Below are positions 48,901 to 60,057 of a stretch of 64,000 bases of DNA, piece after piece; the first letter of the stretch is position 1; each line of letters starts with the position of its first letter. The translations under genes and the position numbers were made by a program. The stretch covers positions 186,001 through 250,000 of the forward strand of contig JAQGEQ010000254.1 in NCBI GenBank assembly GCA_034620365.1, given 5' to 3'. The notes under the pieces were generated by a model. The model searched no databases, was not told the origin of the DNA, and worked only from the letters and a program-made list of their open reading frames with translations. This stretch comes from Pegea sp. RAD2-039 (Eukaryota > Chordata > Thaliacea > Salpida > Salpidae).

Positions 48901-50819
48901 ATTTTATTGTAAAAATAAATTGATGAAAATTGAATGATTTAAAATAAACATGTTTTATAGAAACTAGTTTAAACTGTTAACTTTGTTTCAATTAAAAAAT
49001 ACATTTAAATTTAAGTTTAAAGTTTCATTTTATGTTTATCTCAAACATCTGTTTCTTGTCACATCGGTTGTTTCTTTAACTCTTTTAAATGAGTTTCAAT
49101 TTCTATGTTTGGAAACACCTCTACTCATTACTTCATCAATTTAATAACCAACCAATGTGTCTAAGAACAACTTGATAAAAAATAAAAATCTTCATTAAAA
49201 AAGTTCCTATTTCATTTATTTTAATTAAATTTTATAGATTTTGTTTTAATATCTGTCATTATACCATTAGCTTCTGATAATCTTAGCTACCTACTTCTGC
49301 TTTTGTTCAAAAAATAAAGAATTTGATGAAAAGGGAAATGAAAGTTTCGTACAAATCTTATCTTACTGAAAAACACACTGAAGTGGAAAAAATGTTTTTA
49401 AAATTCTACAACTCCTTGTTACATCAACTTGTGATAAAAATTTTTTGAATAAATTTAATTTTTACTCACGCTACATTACTAAAACCGTTTTCTTGATTAT
49501 GTTGATTGCATTTGCAAAACGAAGCAAGTAAATTTGCTTAAAGTAAACTGTTCTTTAGTTGTTGCTTTCCAAAGTTATTTATAATAAACTGTTGCATAAA
49601 ATGGTTGAAACTTTTTTAAAAAGTCGAATAGTTTATTTTAAACTTTATTGTTTCTTTCAAAAGATCATTTTTAGTCGTTTGCACAACAATCAATCTATTA
49701 GTCACTCAGTTATCATTCATGCTAATGGCTACTTACGTAAATTTGAAATTCTGTAAGTCTTCAGCTTTGGGTAGGTATCTCTTAAACATATTAGTAACAA
49801 AATAGCTATATTTAGCACGGGAAGTTCAACTCTTTGTATAATGAGCTAATCAATAAAACTTTAAGCAAACTTTCCAAATAGGGTAGCTTTTGTGACAACT
49901 TAATAAATACAAAAATATGAAGCTATCAGACTGAAATAATTTGATGAAAAATTTAAAAGCTAGATAGCAATAAAATTCATATTTGTTTCAAAACTTATCA
50001 ATAATACATCACTTGAAAAATTTCTCTAAATGATTTCATCAGTAAATAAAGATATCTAGAGTGATAAAAATGTTTCAATGTGTCTTTGGATGAACCAAGT
50101 TTTCAATTTAAAGTATCATGTTTGATAGTTTCAACTAAAAAATTGTATTAACATTAATTTAAAAAATTACAAACAATTCAGAAAGATTAAGTTTAAATTA
50201 ATTAAAGTTCTAGAAATGTCACCAAAATTTTTTGTCTTATGTCTTCATCTATTATTTATCTAAACTTAATTATTACTTACATCAAAGTTTATTCTTTTAT
50301 TTACTTAGAGAGTAATCTAACTTTGGTTAATTAACATTTTAGGTAAAAGTAAAACTAATTCAGATTTAACCATTAAACAAATGCTAGAGGTTAGGTCTAA
50401 ATTTTTCATAAATTTATTACGATATAATAAAATTATTAAATCAAACCTTCTGCTTTATTCAAAGTTTGAGTTTTTTATTAAAAATATTTCAAGATGTTTT
50501 AGAAGAACATCTAAGACCAAACAGTAAAAGCTTAAATAACTAAATCTTAATCAGCAAAAGTTTATATTTAAGATAAATCAGGCTTTTATTAGTCTTGCAA
50601 AATAAGTTTGTTGTTAATTCTCAAAAACGATAACTGTTAGAGTAATTAAATGTATCTTTAAAAATATTAGGTTTAAATACTGATTAGTATAAACTAAATT
50701 GAAGAAGATTTATCATTAATTCCAATTTCTTATCTTTAAGTAAAAAACAATCTTACCTCCATAACGTTCTTGCTGTTTTTATCGCTTCGATGGCATCTAT
50801 GTTGAGTTGTTTGAAGCAT
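33932..50819 (-). CDS. DPP6/DPP10-like inactive dipeptidyl-peptidase homologue with four alternative N-termini
   Basis: Fourteen shared exons (38768-38654, 38602-38421, 38370-38001, 37827-37646, 37593-37511, 37458-37275, 37084-36986, 36933-36666, 36611-36441, 35450-35387, 34780-34589, 34495-34353, 34305-34174, 34125-33932) encode 792 residues; four first exons add 21, 44, 26 or 47. It is a single-pass type II membrane protein. RNWKGM leads into the membrane helix MVIALLVILIVCGFVILAVI, as in DPP6/10 (RNWKGIAIALLVILVVC). A beta-propeller follows, with the double-Glu motif DWFYEEE and ALWWSPDGKKIAF. The alpha/beta-hydrolase domain has lost the triad: GKYFGGH replaces GWSYGGY (Ser to Tyr, with the GK of DPP6/10), HGLKER replaces HGTADD, and PNQDD replaces TDEDH. 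The vertebrate relatives are auxiliary subunits of Kv4 channels, so that role is inferred here. The membrane exon is followed by a 51-bp stopless intron. Total length 813-839 is as expected. Confidence 0.92.
39433..39573 (-). CDS. Alternative first exon d of the DPP6/10-like gene
   Basis: ATG at 39573, 47 codons beginning MLAASGARSHLCTAFSP and ending KQSQRGQ, then the donor CAG|GTAAAT in phase 0, which joins in frame to the shared exon at 38768. The tail is basic (Lys/Arg), as expected just before a type II membrane helix. It is the exon closest to the shared part. Confidence 0.6.
42035..42112 (-). CDS. Alternative first exon c of the DPP6/10-like gene
   Basis: ATG at 42112, 26 codons beginning MKGNVTAGGFDFKATRSKST, followed by a strong donor GGA|GTAAGT in phase 0 to the shared exon at 38768. 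It is short and basic. Confidence 0.7.
46181..46188. promoter_or_regulatory. CRE palindrome in the intron after first exon b
   Basis: TGACGTCA, the full cAMP-response element bound by CREB/ATF, is followed 10 bp later by a half site, ACGTCA. It lies about 100 bp past the donor of exon b. An E-box CACGTG is at 46277-46282, between the CRE and that exon. Confidence 0.45.
46291..46422 (-). CDS. Alternative first exon b of the DPP6/10-like gene
   Basis: ATG at 46422, 44 codons beginning MSKQAAASVAMSYSSNMGNY and ending SQLESEK, with a strong donor AAG|GTAAGT in phase 0. The middle is highly charged (VKRKEERKPEFR). This is the best-supported of the four by codon-like composition, and by CRE and E-box sites on both sides. 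In-frame ATGs at codons 11 and 17 could give shorter forms. Confidence 0.78.
46759..46777. promoter_or_regulatory. Palindromic double E-box upstream of first exon b
   Basis: CACGTGATCTGATCACGTG is a 19-bp perfect inverted repeat about one central base and holds two CACGTG E-boxes. It sits 337 bp upstream of the exon b start codon, a promoter-proximal distance. Such sites bind bHLH-zip dimers (USF/MITF type); the factor here is unknown. Confidence 0.5.
48748..48755. promoter_or_regulatory. CRE palindrome between first exons a and b
   Basis: A perfect TGACGTCA in an otherwise AT-rich intron, about 2.3 kb upstream of exon b. It is a candidate CREB/ATF site. Confidence 0.35.
50757..50819 (-). 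CDS. Alternative first exon a of the DPP6/10-like gene
   Basis: ATG at 50819, 21 codons beginning MLQTTQHRCHRSDKNSKN, then the donor GAG|GTAAGA in phase 0 to the shared exon at 38768. It is the most distal candidate and therefore implies a 12-kb first intron. The sequence is short, so support rests on start, phase and donor together. Confidence 0.5.
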
Positions 50820-52624
50820 AATTAGAGAAAAAGCAAAATAATTAATCAAAAAATAAACTAGTAAGCTGTTAAACAAGAATGAAAATAAAATGATTTATCT
50901 GATTTCTAACATTCTATAAGAAAGTATCTGAAAGATAAATGTAAAAACTTGAACAATTTCAATCTAACTTTAATCTAATCCCGATCGATTTTTAGAATGA
51001 GATCAAGACAAGAGTTCCTAATAAAGATTGAAAGCAAGTAAAATAATCAACAAGTTTTATTTACTCTCTAATAATCAACTACAGGAATATAACCACCTAA
51101 GTCTACATATATACGAATTATTTTTCCATCAGTACTTGCACCAACTTTTAGATAAATTTCTTTTCTTTAACAACTATCAATTATTCATAAACATTGAACA
51201 AATAGTCGTAAGCACTAAAAGTCCATTCTTCGCTTTCAGAGATGTCGCCATCAATCTTATGTGATGCAATCATATCATGATGATGTCATAACGAGAGGAA
51301 CTCGTTTAGTTACTAAAAAGGATTCCTATCAGTTAAGGTGTCGAATTTTGTTTATAAAAATGAAGTATTGATTTTGATTGAATGCTTTTTAAAATTTTAC
51401 ATACACTGACATCTACTGAATATTGACAGTGCAACGTTCGTCTGCATATAAATAGAAAAATAATTTTCTTTTATTTTTTTTCTTGCTTTTTTTTTCTTTT
51501 GATTTAGTTTCGTTACTTTGAAATAATTTTTTATTAGCGTAAATTATCATTAAACATTTATACTTCAATAGTTTCATTTTGTAGAAATAATTTAGTGAAA
51601 TTATATTCAAAAAAATTGAACCCAGAATTGAAATATTGTTTAAACTTTAAACTACTCAAATATGAAAAATCAAACTTTCTATGAACTTTTAAACTTCTTT
51701 TAAACAATATTCAATTTTAATTTTGTTTGCATTTATCGAATTTACTTTAAAAACATTTCAATTTAGAGCAGCTATTCTTCTAACTTCTTATCTAGCAAAG
51801 ACTTTCAAATACTTCTAAAAACTTTTTATTAAATAAATATTTTAATTATTAAAATCTGTTGTTGAAACCCTAACTTCGGTGAAACAATTAACTGTTTATA
51901 ATCAAGCAAATATGAATTTAAAAAATGCGTTTCAGAAAATTTTTCTTAAAATTGATTTTGTAGCATGTGATGTCGTGACAACAAACTCAATAAATGTCAA
52001 AAACATGTTTAAACATTACTCAAAATCTTCACAAGTTGCTTTTCAACCATCTAAAGCCAAAATATAATTTGTAAATGAGAAGTTGCCATGACAATGAAAC
52101 ATCTTCTGCAAGTGACGTCATCATGGTTGTCACCAGCTATTAGGAAGATGGCAAAACAGGATTAGGATTTAAATAAATGGTCACGTGATTTTCGCGAACA
52201 AAGCAGGAATTAGGGTGACAATAAAAATCGAGCAAATACGATCTATTGTTCGATGGAAATGTTTGAAAGACTTGAATGGTTTCCAGGTGACGCATTTTTT
52301 CTGCTGTTACTTAAAACTTTGATAGTTGATTGGACGATATTAAGACAGGTGGATTTATTGTTTACTTGGTTCAATTTGAGTAATCTATATTCAATTTTGT
52401 AAGTTGTATGAGAGTACTGTCGATGTTTGTTTAACACACAATAGATATGTCAATAAGTTACAATACTTCCAACAAAGTTTTTTCTTCAAATATTCACTTG
52501 AGTGAAATTTGAAGTAGATGCTTGTGTTGAAAACAAGTTTTTAGCTTTCTAGTTGTCAGTTTTCATGTTTTATGCTTTTTGCTGTTTTGTTGATAGAATA
52601 ATAAGCTAATGATTATTTAGAAAG
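50820..52624. other. Divergent intergenic region with CRE and E-box
   Basis: It separates exon a of the DPP6/10-like gene (-) from the LRR/death-domain gene (+). No gene was recognised. TGACGTCA at 52113-52120 and CACGTG at 52182-52187 lie 500 and 440 bp upstream of the LRR gene start, so this is a likely promoter region for one or both genes. Confidence 0.55.
52113..52120. promoter_or_regulatory. CRE palindrome upstream of the LRR/death-domain gene
   Basis: A perfect TGACGTCA with a TCACGTGA E-box 60 bp downstream, between divergent genes. It could serve either. Confidence 0.4.
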
Positions 52625-55600
52625 ATGCAAATTAAAGCTGACTTTAAAGACCACAAACTGGAACATTTTCCTTCACAGTCTTTAAATTTGGAAACAGTCC
52701 AAACTTTGATTCTTGAAAATAATCTGATTTCTTCAATTCCAAATGATATCAGGTCAGTAGTTTTTAAGCAACATTTTCTCGAACTTTTAATTGTCTAATT
52801 TACTTAAAATAGAGACTGATGCAAAACCTTTTAAACTTTAATTGACATTTTATTTGATTTCTGTTTTTATTAATTAGTAAAGTTGACTCTTCTACTTAAA
52901 TGTATTTTGAAATTATTTTTTTAAGGTTGTTACAAAGCTTGGAATATCTGTCTTTAAAAAATAACCATTTGTCATATCTTCCTGAAACTATCAATGAAAT
53001 TGGAAAGTTGAAATATTTAGAGCTCAGTCACAATAGATTGAAAGTAAGCAGAAAACCCGGTTGTTATTTGTACTCACATCAAAAAAATAGTTTAATTTAA
53101 CAATTTTCTAACTGATGAAACATAAACTTGAATAACTTATGCGTTTAATCTCATATTTTTATCTAAATATTTGTACAATTAGGCTTTTGTTTGATGATCA
53201 TGTAATTTTATTTTTATGTTTTAAAGATCTCTTATTTGTTTCATTGATTTCAGACATTTCCATCAAACTTATTACAACTTCCAAACTTAACTCATCTATT
53301 TGTAAATCAAAATGAAATTAGCGAGTTTAAAAGCACTGAAAAAGTTGAAAGTTCTTTAGAAGTTCTTGGATTGAATCATAACAGGTTCAAACTCAATTTT
53401 CAAAAATGATTTCTTTTTTGTTGAATTTGAAAGAAATTTATTTGTTATTTGATTTGGGTATGAACACCTGTGTCACGTTCTTAGCGGTTTAATTTGCTCA
53501 ATAATCCTATCATTTGTATAAATGTCATGTTTACTAGAATCGAAACACTCCCAAAACATTTTGAAAAAAGTCTGAAGACCATCAAAGAGTTAGGATTATG
53601 TAATAATCAAATATCTCTCTTTCCTCTTTCAATTCTCAAAATGAAAACTTTAACAAAATTAGGACTTTCTGGAAACTTAATAAGCAGGTTAAGAAAAATG
53701 CAGTTTACAAATCAGATCAACTGAATTAATGTTTACTTCAGTATACCATCGTCCATACAATTCCTCAATAATCTACTAGATGTTCGATTCGATAATAATC
53801 AAATTGATTTTCTACCAGCAGAACTTTTTGAGCTGAAAAAGTTAACTGAATTAACTCTATCCAAGTGAGACGTTTTTAATTCATTCTTTTAGTTTGGTTT
53901 ATTTTGTTTGTATTTTGATGCTTTTAGTAACCATATCAGTTGCTTACATTGGAATATCTGTAAATTGACTTCTTTAAAAAAGCTGGATTTAAATGGAAAC
54001 AAATTATCTGACTTGCCACTGGAAATTACTTCATGTCAATCTCTGCAAGTGATAAAAATTGAAAAAAACAGTTTTCGTGAAATTCCTTGCATTCTAGGTA
54101 ATTCAACTATCATCAATGTTTAACTAAATCAAATGTGACATTAAATAAAGAACTTTTATTTATTTAAATCTCAATATCTGCTTTTTGTTTTGAACTTTAT
54201 ATAGGAAGTCTTTCCAACTTAATTGAACTTTATGTTAATCACAATTACAACTTCAATAAAAACAGTATCCCAGATGATATTATGAAGTTTAAACATTTAT
54301 CTGTTCTATATTGTTGTGGAAATAAGATTGAAGACTTACCAATTGAGTTTGCTTATTTGTCGTGTTTAAAGAAGGTAAGTTTCTGATTAATTTACTTTAA
54401 AATAGACAGCTGTAATAACACATCAATTTAAGTATATTAAAAATGTCACTTTTTTCACTAAAGAGCTTAAGAAGAAAAATATGAATGATTTATTTTATGG
54501 ATTTATAAACCTAAATCTCTTACATAAATTTAAGTTTAATTTTTTTAGTATAATGTAAATTTAATGTGTCAATAATTTTTTGAATATTGTTTTCAACTTT
54601 TTATTTATCTTTGTGTTGTCTATATGCAAAATATTTGAGCTAAAAGTTAAAATACTTAAAATGTATAAATAAAAAACTATTCCATATGTGTTGATATTCT
54701 TAACTTTCAAAAAAAACCAAATAGTATTTTTTTATAAATTTTTAACAATACGTCTTACAATCTAACACAACTGTTGGCATATTTGCAGCTATATTTAAGC
54801 AAGAATAATTTGAAAGAGATTCCATTAGCTGTCTGCGCACTTGATCAACTCACTGAGCTGGATTTAACAGAAAACTATTTAACTAATCTTCCTGAAGATA
54901 TTGAGAACTTACAAAGTTTGAAAGTTTTTCTATTGAGTAAAAACAAGTTTGCTACACTACCAAAAGAAGTTTTTATGTTGAAACAGGTACATATGAATTA
55001 ATCTTTTAGATTTAAATTCGATTTAACATCTTTTACAATTTTAGATTAAAGAGCTTGATTTATCTCATAACTCAATTCAATCAAGTCCAAAAGATTTGGA
55101 AATTAATCAAATTATAAAACTAGATTTGAGTTACAACAGTTTAAACGAATTTCCAACTATTTTATGTCAATTACAAAGCTTACAAGAAATAAATGTATCC
55201 AATAATAAGATCAGAAACATTCAATTTGAATTCAAAGATGTCAGTTTGAAAATTTGTATTTCAAATTTCTAATTGAATAGAATAAATTTGAAATAATCAG
55301 TTGAACAACTTATTTAATAATTATTGTAATTATTACAGCTGACGAACATAAACACGTTGAACTTGTCTAACAATAATTTTCTGGAGTTTCCTGTAAGGAT
55401 TTGTTTTATCAATTCATTGAGCAAACTTTACTTTAACCAAGAGTTTGGAAATAAAGTAGACAGTCTTCCAGAAAATTTAGGAGAACTAGTCAATTTGAAA
55501 GTGAATATTTTAATCAATACTCTTTTTAAATTAAGCTAAATAATATTTGTAACTTCTTATTTCAGTTTAAAAATAACCTTTTTAACATGTTTATCTGAAA

Positions 55601-56930
55601 CAGGTTTTAAGTTTGAACAATAACAACTTGACAAAAATACCGAAAAGCCTGATTGAATGCCAACTATTAGAAGAGATTTTCTTACAAAATAACCAACTTT
55701 ATACTTTTCCGGATAGTTTATTAAAGTTATCAAATTTACAAACTTTACAATTAGATGGTAAATTATTTTATTGTTAAGTTGAACAAAAACTATTTAGAAT
55801 GTTAGATAAATTTGTTAGTAATTGTAAATGAAATGGTTATTTTAAACAAATTGTTTTTTTATAAATTTATATAAAATCAACTAACATTAAACTAACTTAA
55901 AAATTTTAATTGGCTGACTTCTGTATAAATTTCTCTCTCAAAGATAAACAGGAAGTTTTTTTTTCTATCTTATTCTAGACACCATTTCATTTTTGATTAT
56001 TTAGTCACAATTGACTAACTTATATGAACATTTTTTTGATAATCACAAAATTGCAGGAAATTTAATATCAGAAATACCAATTAAAATCAAAAAATTAAAA
56101 TCATTAAAGAAAATTGGTTTAAGTATGAATCCAATGATATGTCCTCCTAAAATCATTGCATCATCTGGACAGATTGAAGCGATTGAAAAATATGTTTCAA
56201 ACGCAGAAATTAGAAATGGTAAAATTTGGAATTAATTATTTATGATTAACGTTTAAAAAAACATTAATAAAAAGTTTGAAAAGTATTTAAAAGTTAATTT
56301 TCTACAATAAAAATTGAAATTAAAAAGTTTAACTTTTTGTCAAACTTTAAATTTTTTGCAACAATTGTGGAATTGTTTTAATTTATTATTTTTTTAAATC
56401 AAATTATTCAGCAGAAGGCTAACTAATTTAAAGGCTAACAGTATTTGAAAATTATTTTCTTAAATTTATAATTTTTATTAGTATAATATCAATAATATTA
56501 GTTTACAAATAATTGAAAACAGAATTTCTTCTTGAATTTTTTATTTTTATTCACAGAAAAACTTTTAGAGCAAATGATGATGTACATTTCATTGAATTGT
56601 CCTATCAACCAATTTTCACGAACTGTCTCCAAATTGAAATTAGATTACAAAGCTACAAAAGAGGTGCTTTCAGATAAAACATTATTAGAACATGAGCAGA
56701 TGCAAAGACTTTTTAAGCGATGGAGAGAAGGGTAACTAGTATTTCTAAAATGAAATTGTTTTGTAATTAAAATAAATAAGTTAGAAATATTTATTTACAG
56801 AAACAAGAAAATGTATTCTGCTGATGTAGCTCAAAAAAAGTTGCTGCATATAATAGATCTAGTTGATTTACCTTTAATATTGGAGCATTTGAAATTGATG
56901 AAGGCTTATGCTTCTGTCATGACATTATAA
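52625..56930 (+). CDS. Leucine-rich repeat protein with C-terminal death-like domain (LRRD1-like)
   Basis: Fourteen exons (52625-52752, 52926-53043, 53254-53384, 53538-53687, 53742-53864, 53928-54097, 54205-54374, 54789-54986, 55045-55239, 55339-55500, 55604-55757, 56057-56218, 56557-56731, 56801-56930) join in phase into 721 residues. Residues about 20-590 are some two dozen repeats of the 23-residue plant/SHOC2-like LRR type (LxxLxLxxNxLxxLPxxI), for example LEYLSLKNNHLSYLPETI and LTELDLTENYLTNLPEDI. The last 100 residues (LLEQMMMYISLNCPINQFSR to HLKLMKAYASVM) are helical and, with MQRLFKRWREG then KKLLHIIDLV, look like a divergent death domain. That order is the layout of LRRD1. There is no signal peptide or membrane helix, so it is cytosolic. 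LRRD1 has no well-defined function known to me. An acceptor-like TTATTTAG four bases before the start codon suggests a 5'-UTR intron or a trans-splice site. Orthology to LRRD1 rather than another LRR family is probable. Confidence 0.85.
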
Positions 56931-57180
56931 AATATTAAAAAATCAAATTAGTTTAAATTGTGATTAATATTAAGTTTGAAATATTATCTTTGGAGCAAAT
57001 AAAACAAAGCTTTAAAACTGTAGATGAAATAGATGAAAATATTCAGGAAACAAATTATATTTTAGTGAAAATTTTGTAATTCTGAGAAAAACTTTTTTTA
57101 GCTTTTCCATTTGTTTCATGAAAGTAAAAAATCAATTTAAAAACAGTTTGAATTTCACAGTGAAAAAGTTACAAATCTAT

Positions 57181-58964
57181 TTAACAAGGTTTGTTACATG
57201 GGTGATAGAAAAAGGTTTCTTGATCAATATATCTTCGGTGTAACCGAGGTCCATAATAATCAATCACATAGTTTGAACCATCTGCTGGAAGAACTATCTG
57301 TAAACATTATAGAGATTTATCAAACCAAAGATTTTAGTTAAACAATTTTTAAGATACTTAACTTTATTTTAGTGAAAGTCTATGCTTGAAACGCTTAAGA
57401 ATTGAATAAGATACTTATAGTAAAATTATTTAGTCAATATTAGCTTGTATTTTAAAGAAAGCTTTAGAAAAAATTGAGAAACTTAATCAAATTATAACTA
57501 AAAGAGCTTGTAGTTTAAGAAGGTTGTGATTTATAGATTTTAAAACTTACAGATGAATAAAAAGTTACAGTTGAAAGTTATTTAATAAAAAAAGTAAAAC
57601 TTGAAAAGATGTAGATTAATTTAACCAGATGTAAAATTTACTCTTGGTAGCTTTCAATATTTTTAGTGTCTTCATTTATCAAAAAGTTGAAATGACTCAA
57701 TGTTACAAAATAAAAATATAAAATACTTTACAAAAACATAATTTGATCTGCTGTGTAAGTTTACCATATGTGGATTACCTTATAAAAGTTATATTACAAA
57801 ATTAGATTTTAAAACTCATCTGAGACATTTACAAAAAAGCATTCTGACATTTCAGAACAAAATATGAAATTAGTTTTTAGAGATTTCAAACATTTTATAA
57901 ATGTCATAAAGAACCTTTGTTAGTTTATGTAGTCTCAAAACATAATAACTCACTTGTAAAGAAATTAGAATAAAATCTACAAAAGCACCAAAGCCACATA
58001 AACCAAATGTTGAAAGTTTAAGTAACCCAAGTGCTGGATACCCTAGATAAAATCTAAAACAAAATATAAGCTTTGAATAAGAGATGGATTTTTGTGAAAT
58101 ATAATATAACTAAAACATACACATTACTATTAAAAGACATCAAAATCAAACTTTACTTGATAATTCAATTACCTATCAACACCAATCCAGCCTAAGAAAA
58201 CAGAAAGAAGAACTGCTGTGTTGTAATGATATCCATTTGTATATCGACAATCCTGACTTTTATTAAACTAGAAAATAATTATCAAGTTAGAATAAATTCA
58301 AACAAACCATTTTAATAGATTTTAAATACTTATAACTTTTAGTCAAAAGCAGTTCGCAACATTAATAGACTATAAAAAATCATAATTTAATCAAACACTT
58401 ATAAAACTCTATAATAAAATTGTTATATATATATAATAGTAACAAAAACTAATAAACATGATTAAATTGCTATTATAGTTGCATATAAATCTATTATTAT
58501 TTATTTATATATTAAATATTTAAATATATTACAAAATTAGAAAAATTACAATTAAATATTCTAATATAAATGAAAAGTAGTCTTAAAAATTATGATAGAT
58601 AATATTTTTATCAGATAAATAATTATTATTACTTTATTTGGATAACCGTTCTTATCATCACAAACTAAACCATCTATAGGGTAACAGACTATTAAAGCTT
58701 TGCCACTGGAGTTGCAGTTTCTAAAAATTAAAATGTATTTCATATTATATCAAATTATTTTAGTAATTAAAAGATGTTAATTGATTTTAGAAAAGCTCTT
58801 TACTTAATCTCTTGTGTAAGTGGATCAATTTCAGGCGGTTCACATTCATATTGACCAACAAGCAAGTTATTACAATTTACCAGTTTACTTTTATAGCTGC
58901 TTGTATTTCCAAATGTTGAGATTTGAAATAATAATAGGAGTACAAATAAATATTTCCAAATCAT
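57181..58964 (-). CDS. TM2D1: TM2 domain-containing protein 1
   Basis: Five exons (58964-58804, 58720-58633, 58267-58173, 58053-57954, 57297-57181) join into 186 residues. TM2D1 (almondex/amaretto/biscotti family) is a two-pass membrane protein genetically tied to Notch signalling in flies and first described as an amyloid-beta-binding protein. An N-terminal signal peptide (MIWKYLFVLLLLFQIS) is followed by a Cys-rich lumenal part with LLVGQYECEPPEIDPLTQEI matching KVGQYICKDPKINDATQEP. The TM2 domain then has AVLLSVFLGWIGVDRFYLGY (the DRF motif between the helices is intact), then ALGLLKLSTFGLCGFGAFVD. The conserved C-terminal stretch PADGSNYVIDYYGPRLHR matches PSDGSSYIIDYYGTRLTR, which separates it from TM2D2 and TM2D3. 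Length is near the usual 207. Confidence 0.95.
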
Positions 58965-60057
58965 TATAACAAGTCAGCAAACCAACAGAACTGAAAATGC
59001 AACTTTTATCTAGTTTATAAGAAAAATATTTAAGAGATAACTGCAAATAGATACTTTTAAAATAAAATTTGTACACACGTATGTAAATGAGTAAACAAAA
59101 TGTTTTTATGAATTAAACTATTAGGGAGATTTCTTAAACTTGCAATAATTTATTTTGAGAATTTATTTACGACTAAAATGGCAGTTTTATAAGTTGTCTT
59201 ATTATACAGTTTGACGACAATATTAGTTATTTAAATATAAGCTGCATAAGTATTTGAATATTCCTAAAATTTTCAATTTTATCATCTTATAATAAATAGA
59301 AAATTTTATATAAAAAATAAACACTTTCTTATCTTTGGTTTTTTTGTAGTCTCAAGACTGACTATAGTAAAATATGTTTAGTTTAATTGATACCAAAACT
59401 CAATTTTTATTCAATTTTATGGGTTTTGTTGCTTGAATTCTAAAATATATAAGATTATATATTTATGTTGATATTTTATCAACATACTCATAAATATCAT
59501 AGCATTAATCACAATTCAAATTAAAATAATATTTGAAACTAAAAGTTGATATATATGCTCTGAGTGTTTCTAAACTCATACTAACTACGTTTAAAACCAC
59601 TAATAATTGAATATTTTGTGGAATAGAATTTACTTTGAGAATATTCATATTATTTTAAAGAAAATATTAACTCATTTTAGCGGCAAATTTATGATATTAA
59701 TTTATTCGAACATTTAACAAGATATTTACTAGAAATAGAAGCTGAATAACTTTAGAACAGAAATTTGTGAAGCCATTAAAAGAGCTCTAGCCAAATTAAA
59801 TGGAGCTTACGTAAAATCCAACTTTTACTAAACTGTATCTCTTATTTTCTATTAACTTTTGTCAATCTATCCAGACTTTTCAGTACTTTATTAATAAAAA
59901 ATAAATTGCAATTATAATTCTATCAGATGGTTTATTTGTAAAACGAATAGGTTGAAAAAACCAACTATATATGTTTCAATCTTCTCATTCCACCAAATTA
60001 ATCTTGAAGATATATAAAACTTGCTTCAAGCTTTATCATTCAAAATTGACAAAACTT
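58965..60057. other. Spacer between DRC7 and TM2D1
   Basis: 1.1 kb, extremely AT-rich. It holds the DRC7 3' UTR and the TM2D1 promoter, since both genes are on the minus strand. I see no other gene. Confidence 0.5.

Larger units (their letters stand above)
38769..50756 (-). other. Long 5' introns of the DPP6/10-like gene
   Basis: Twelve kilobases containing three of the four alternative first exons and otherwise non-coding, very AT-rich sequence. Apart from those exons, the CRE and E-box sites listed separately and short inverted repeats (for example TTAGCACCTTGAC at 45797 facing TCAGCACCTTCA near 45890), I see no gene. Size and composition fit a regulatory intron complex. Confidence 0.6.
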
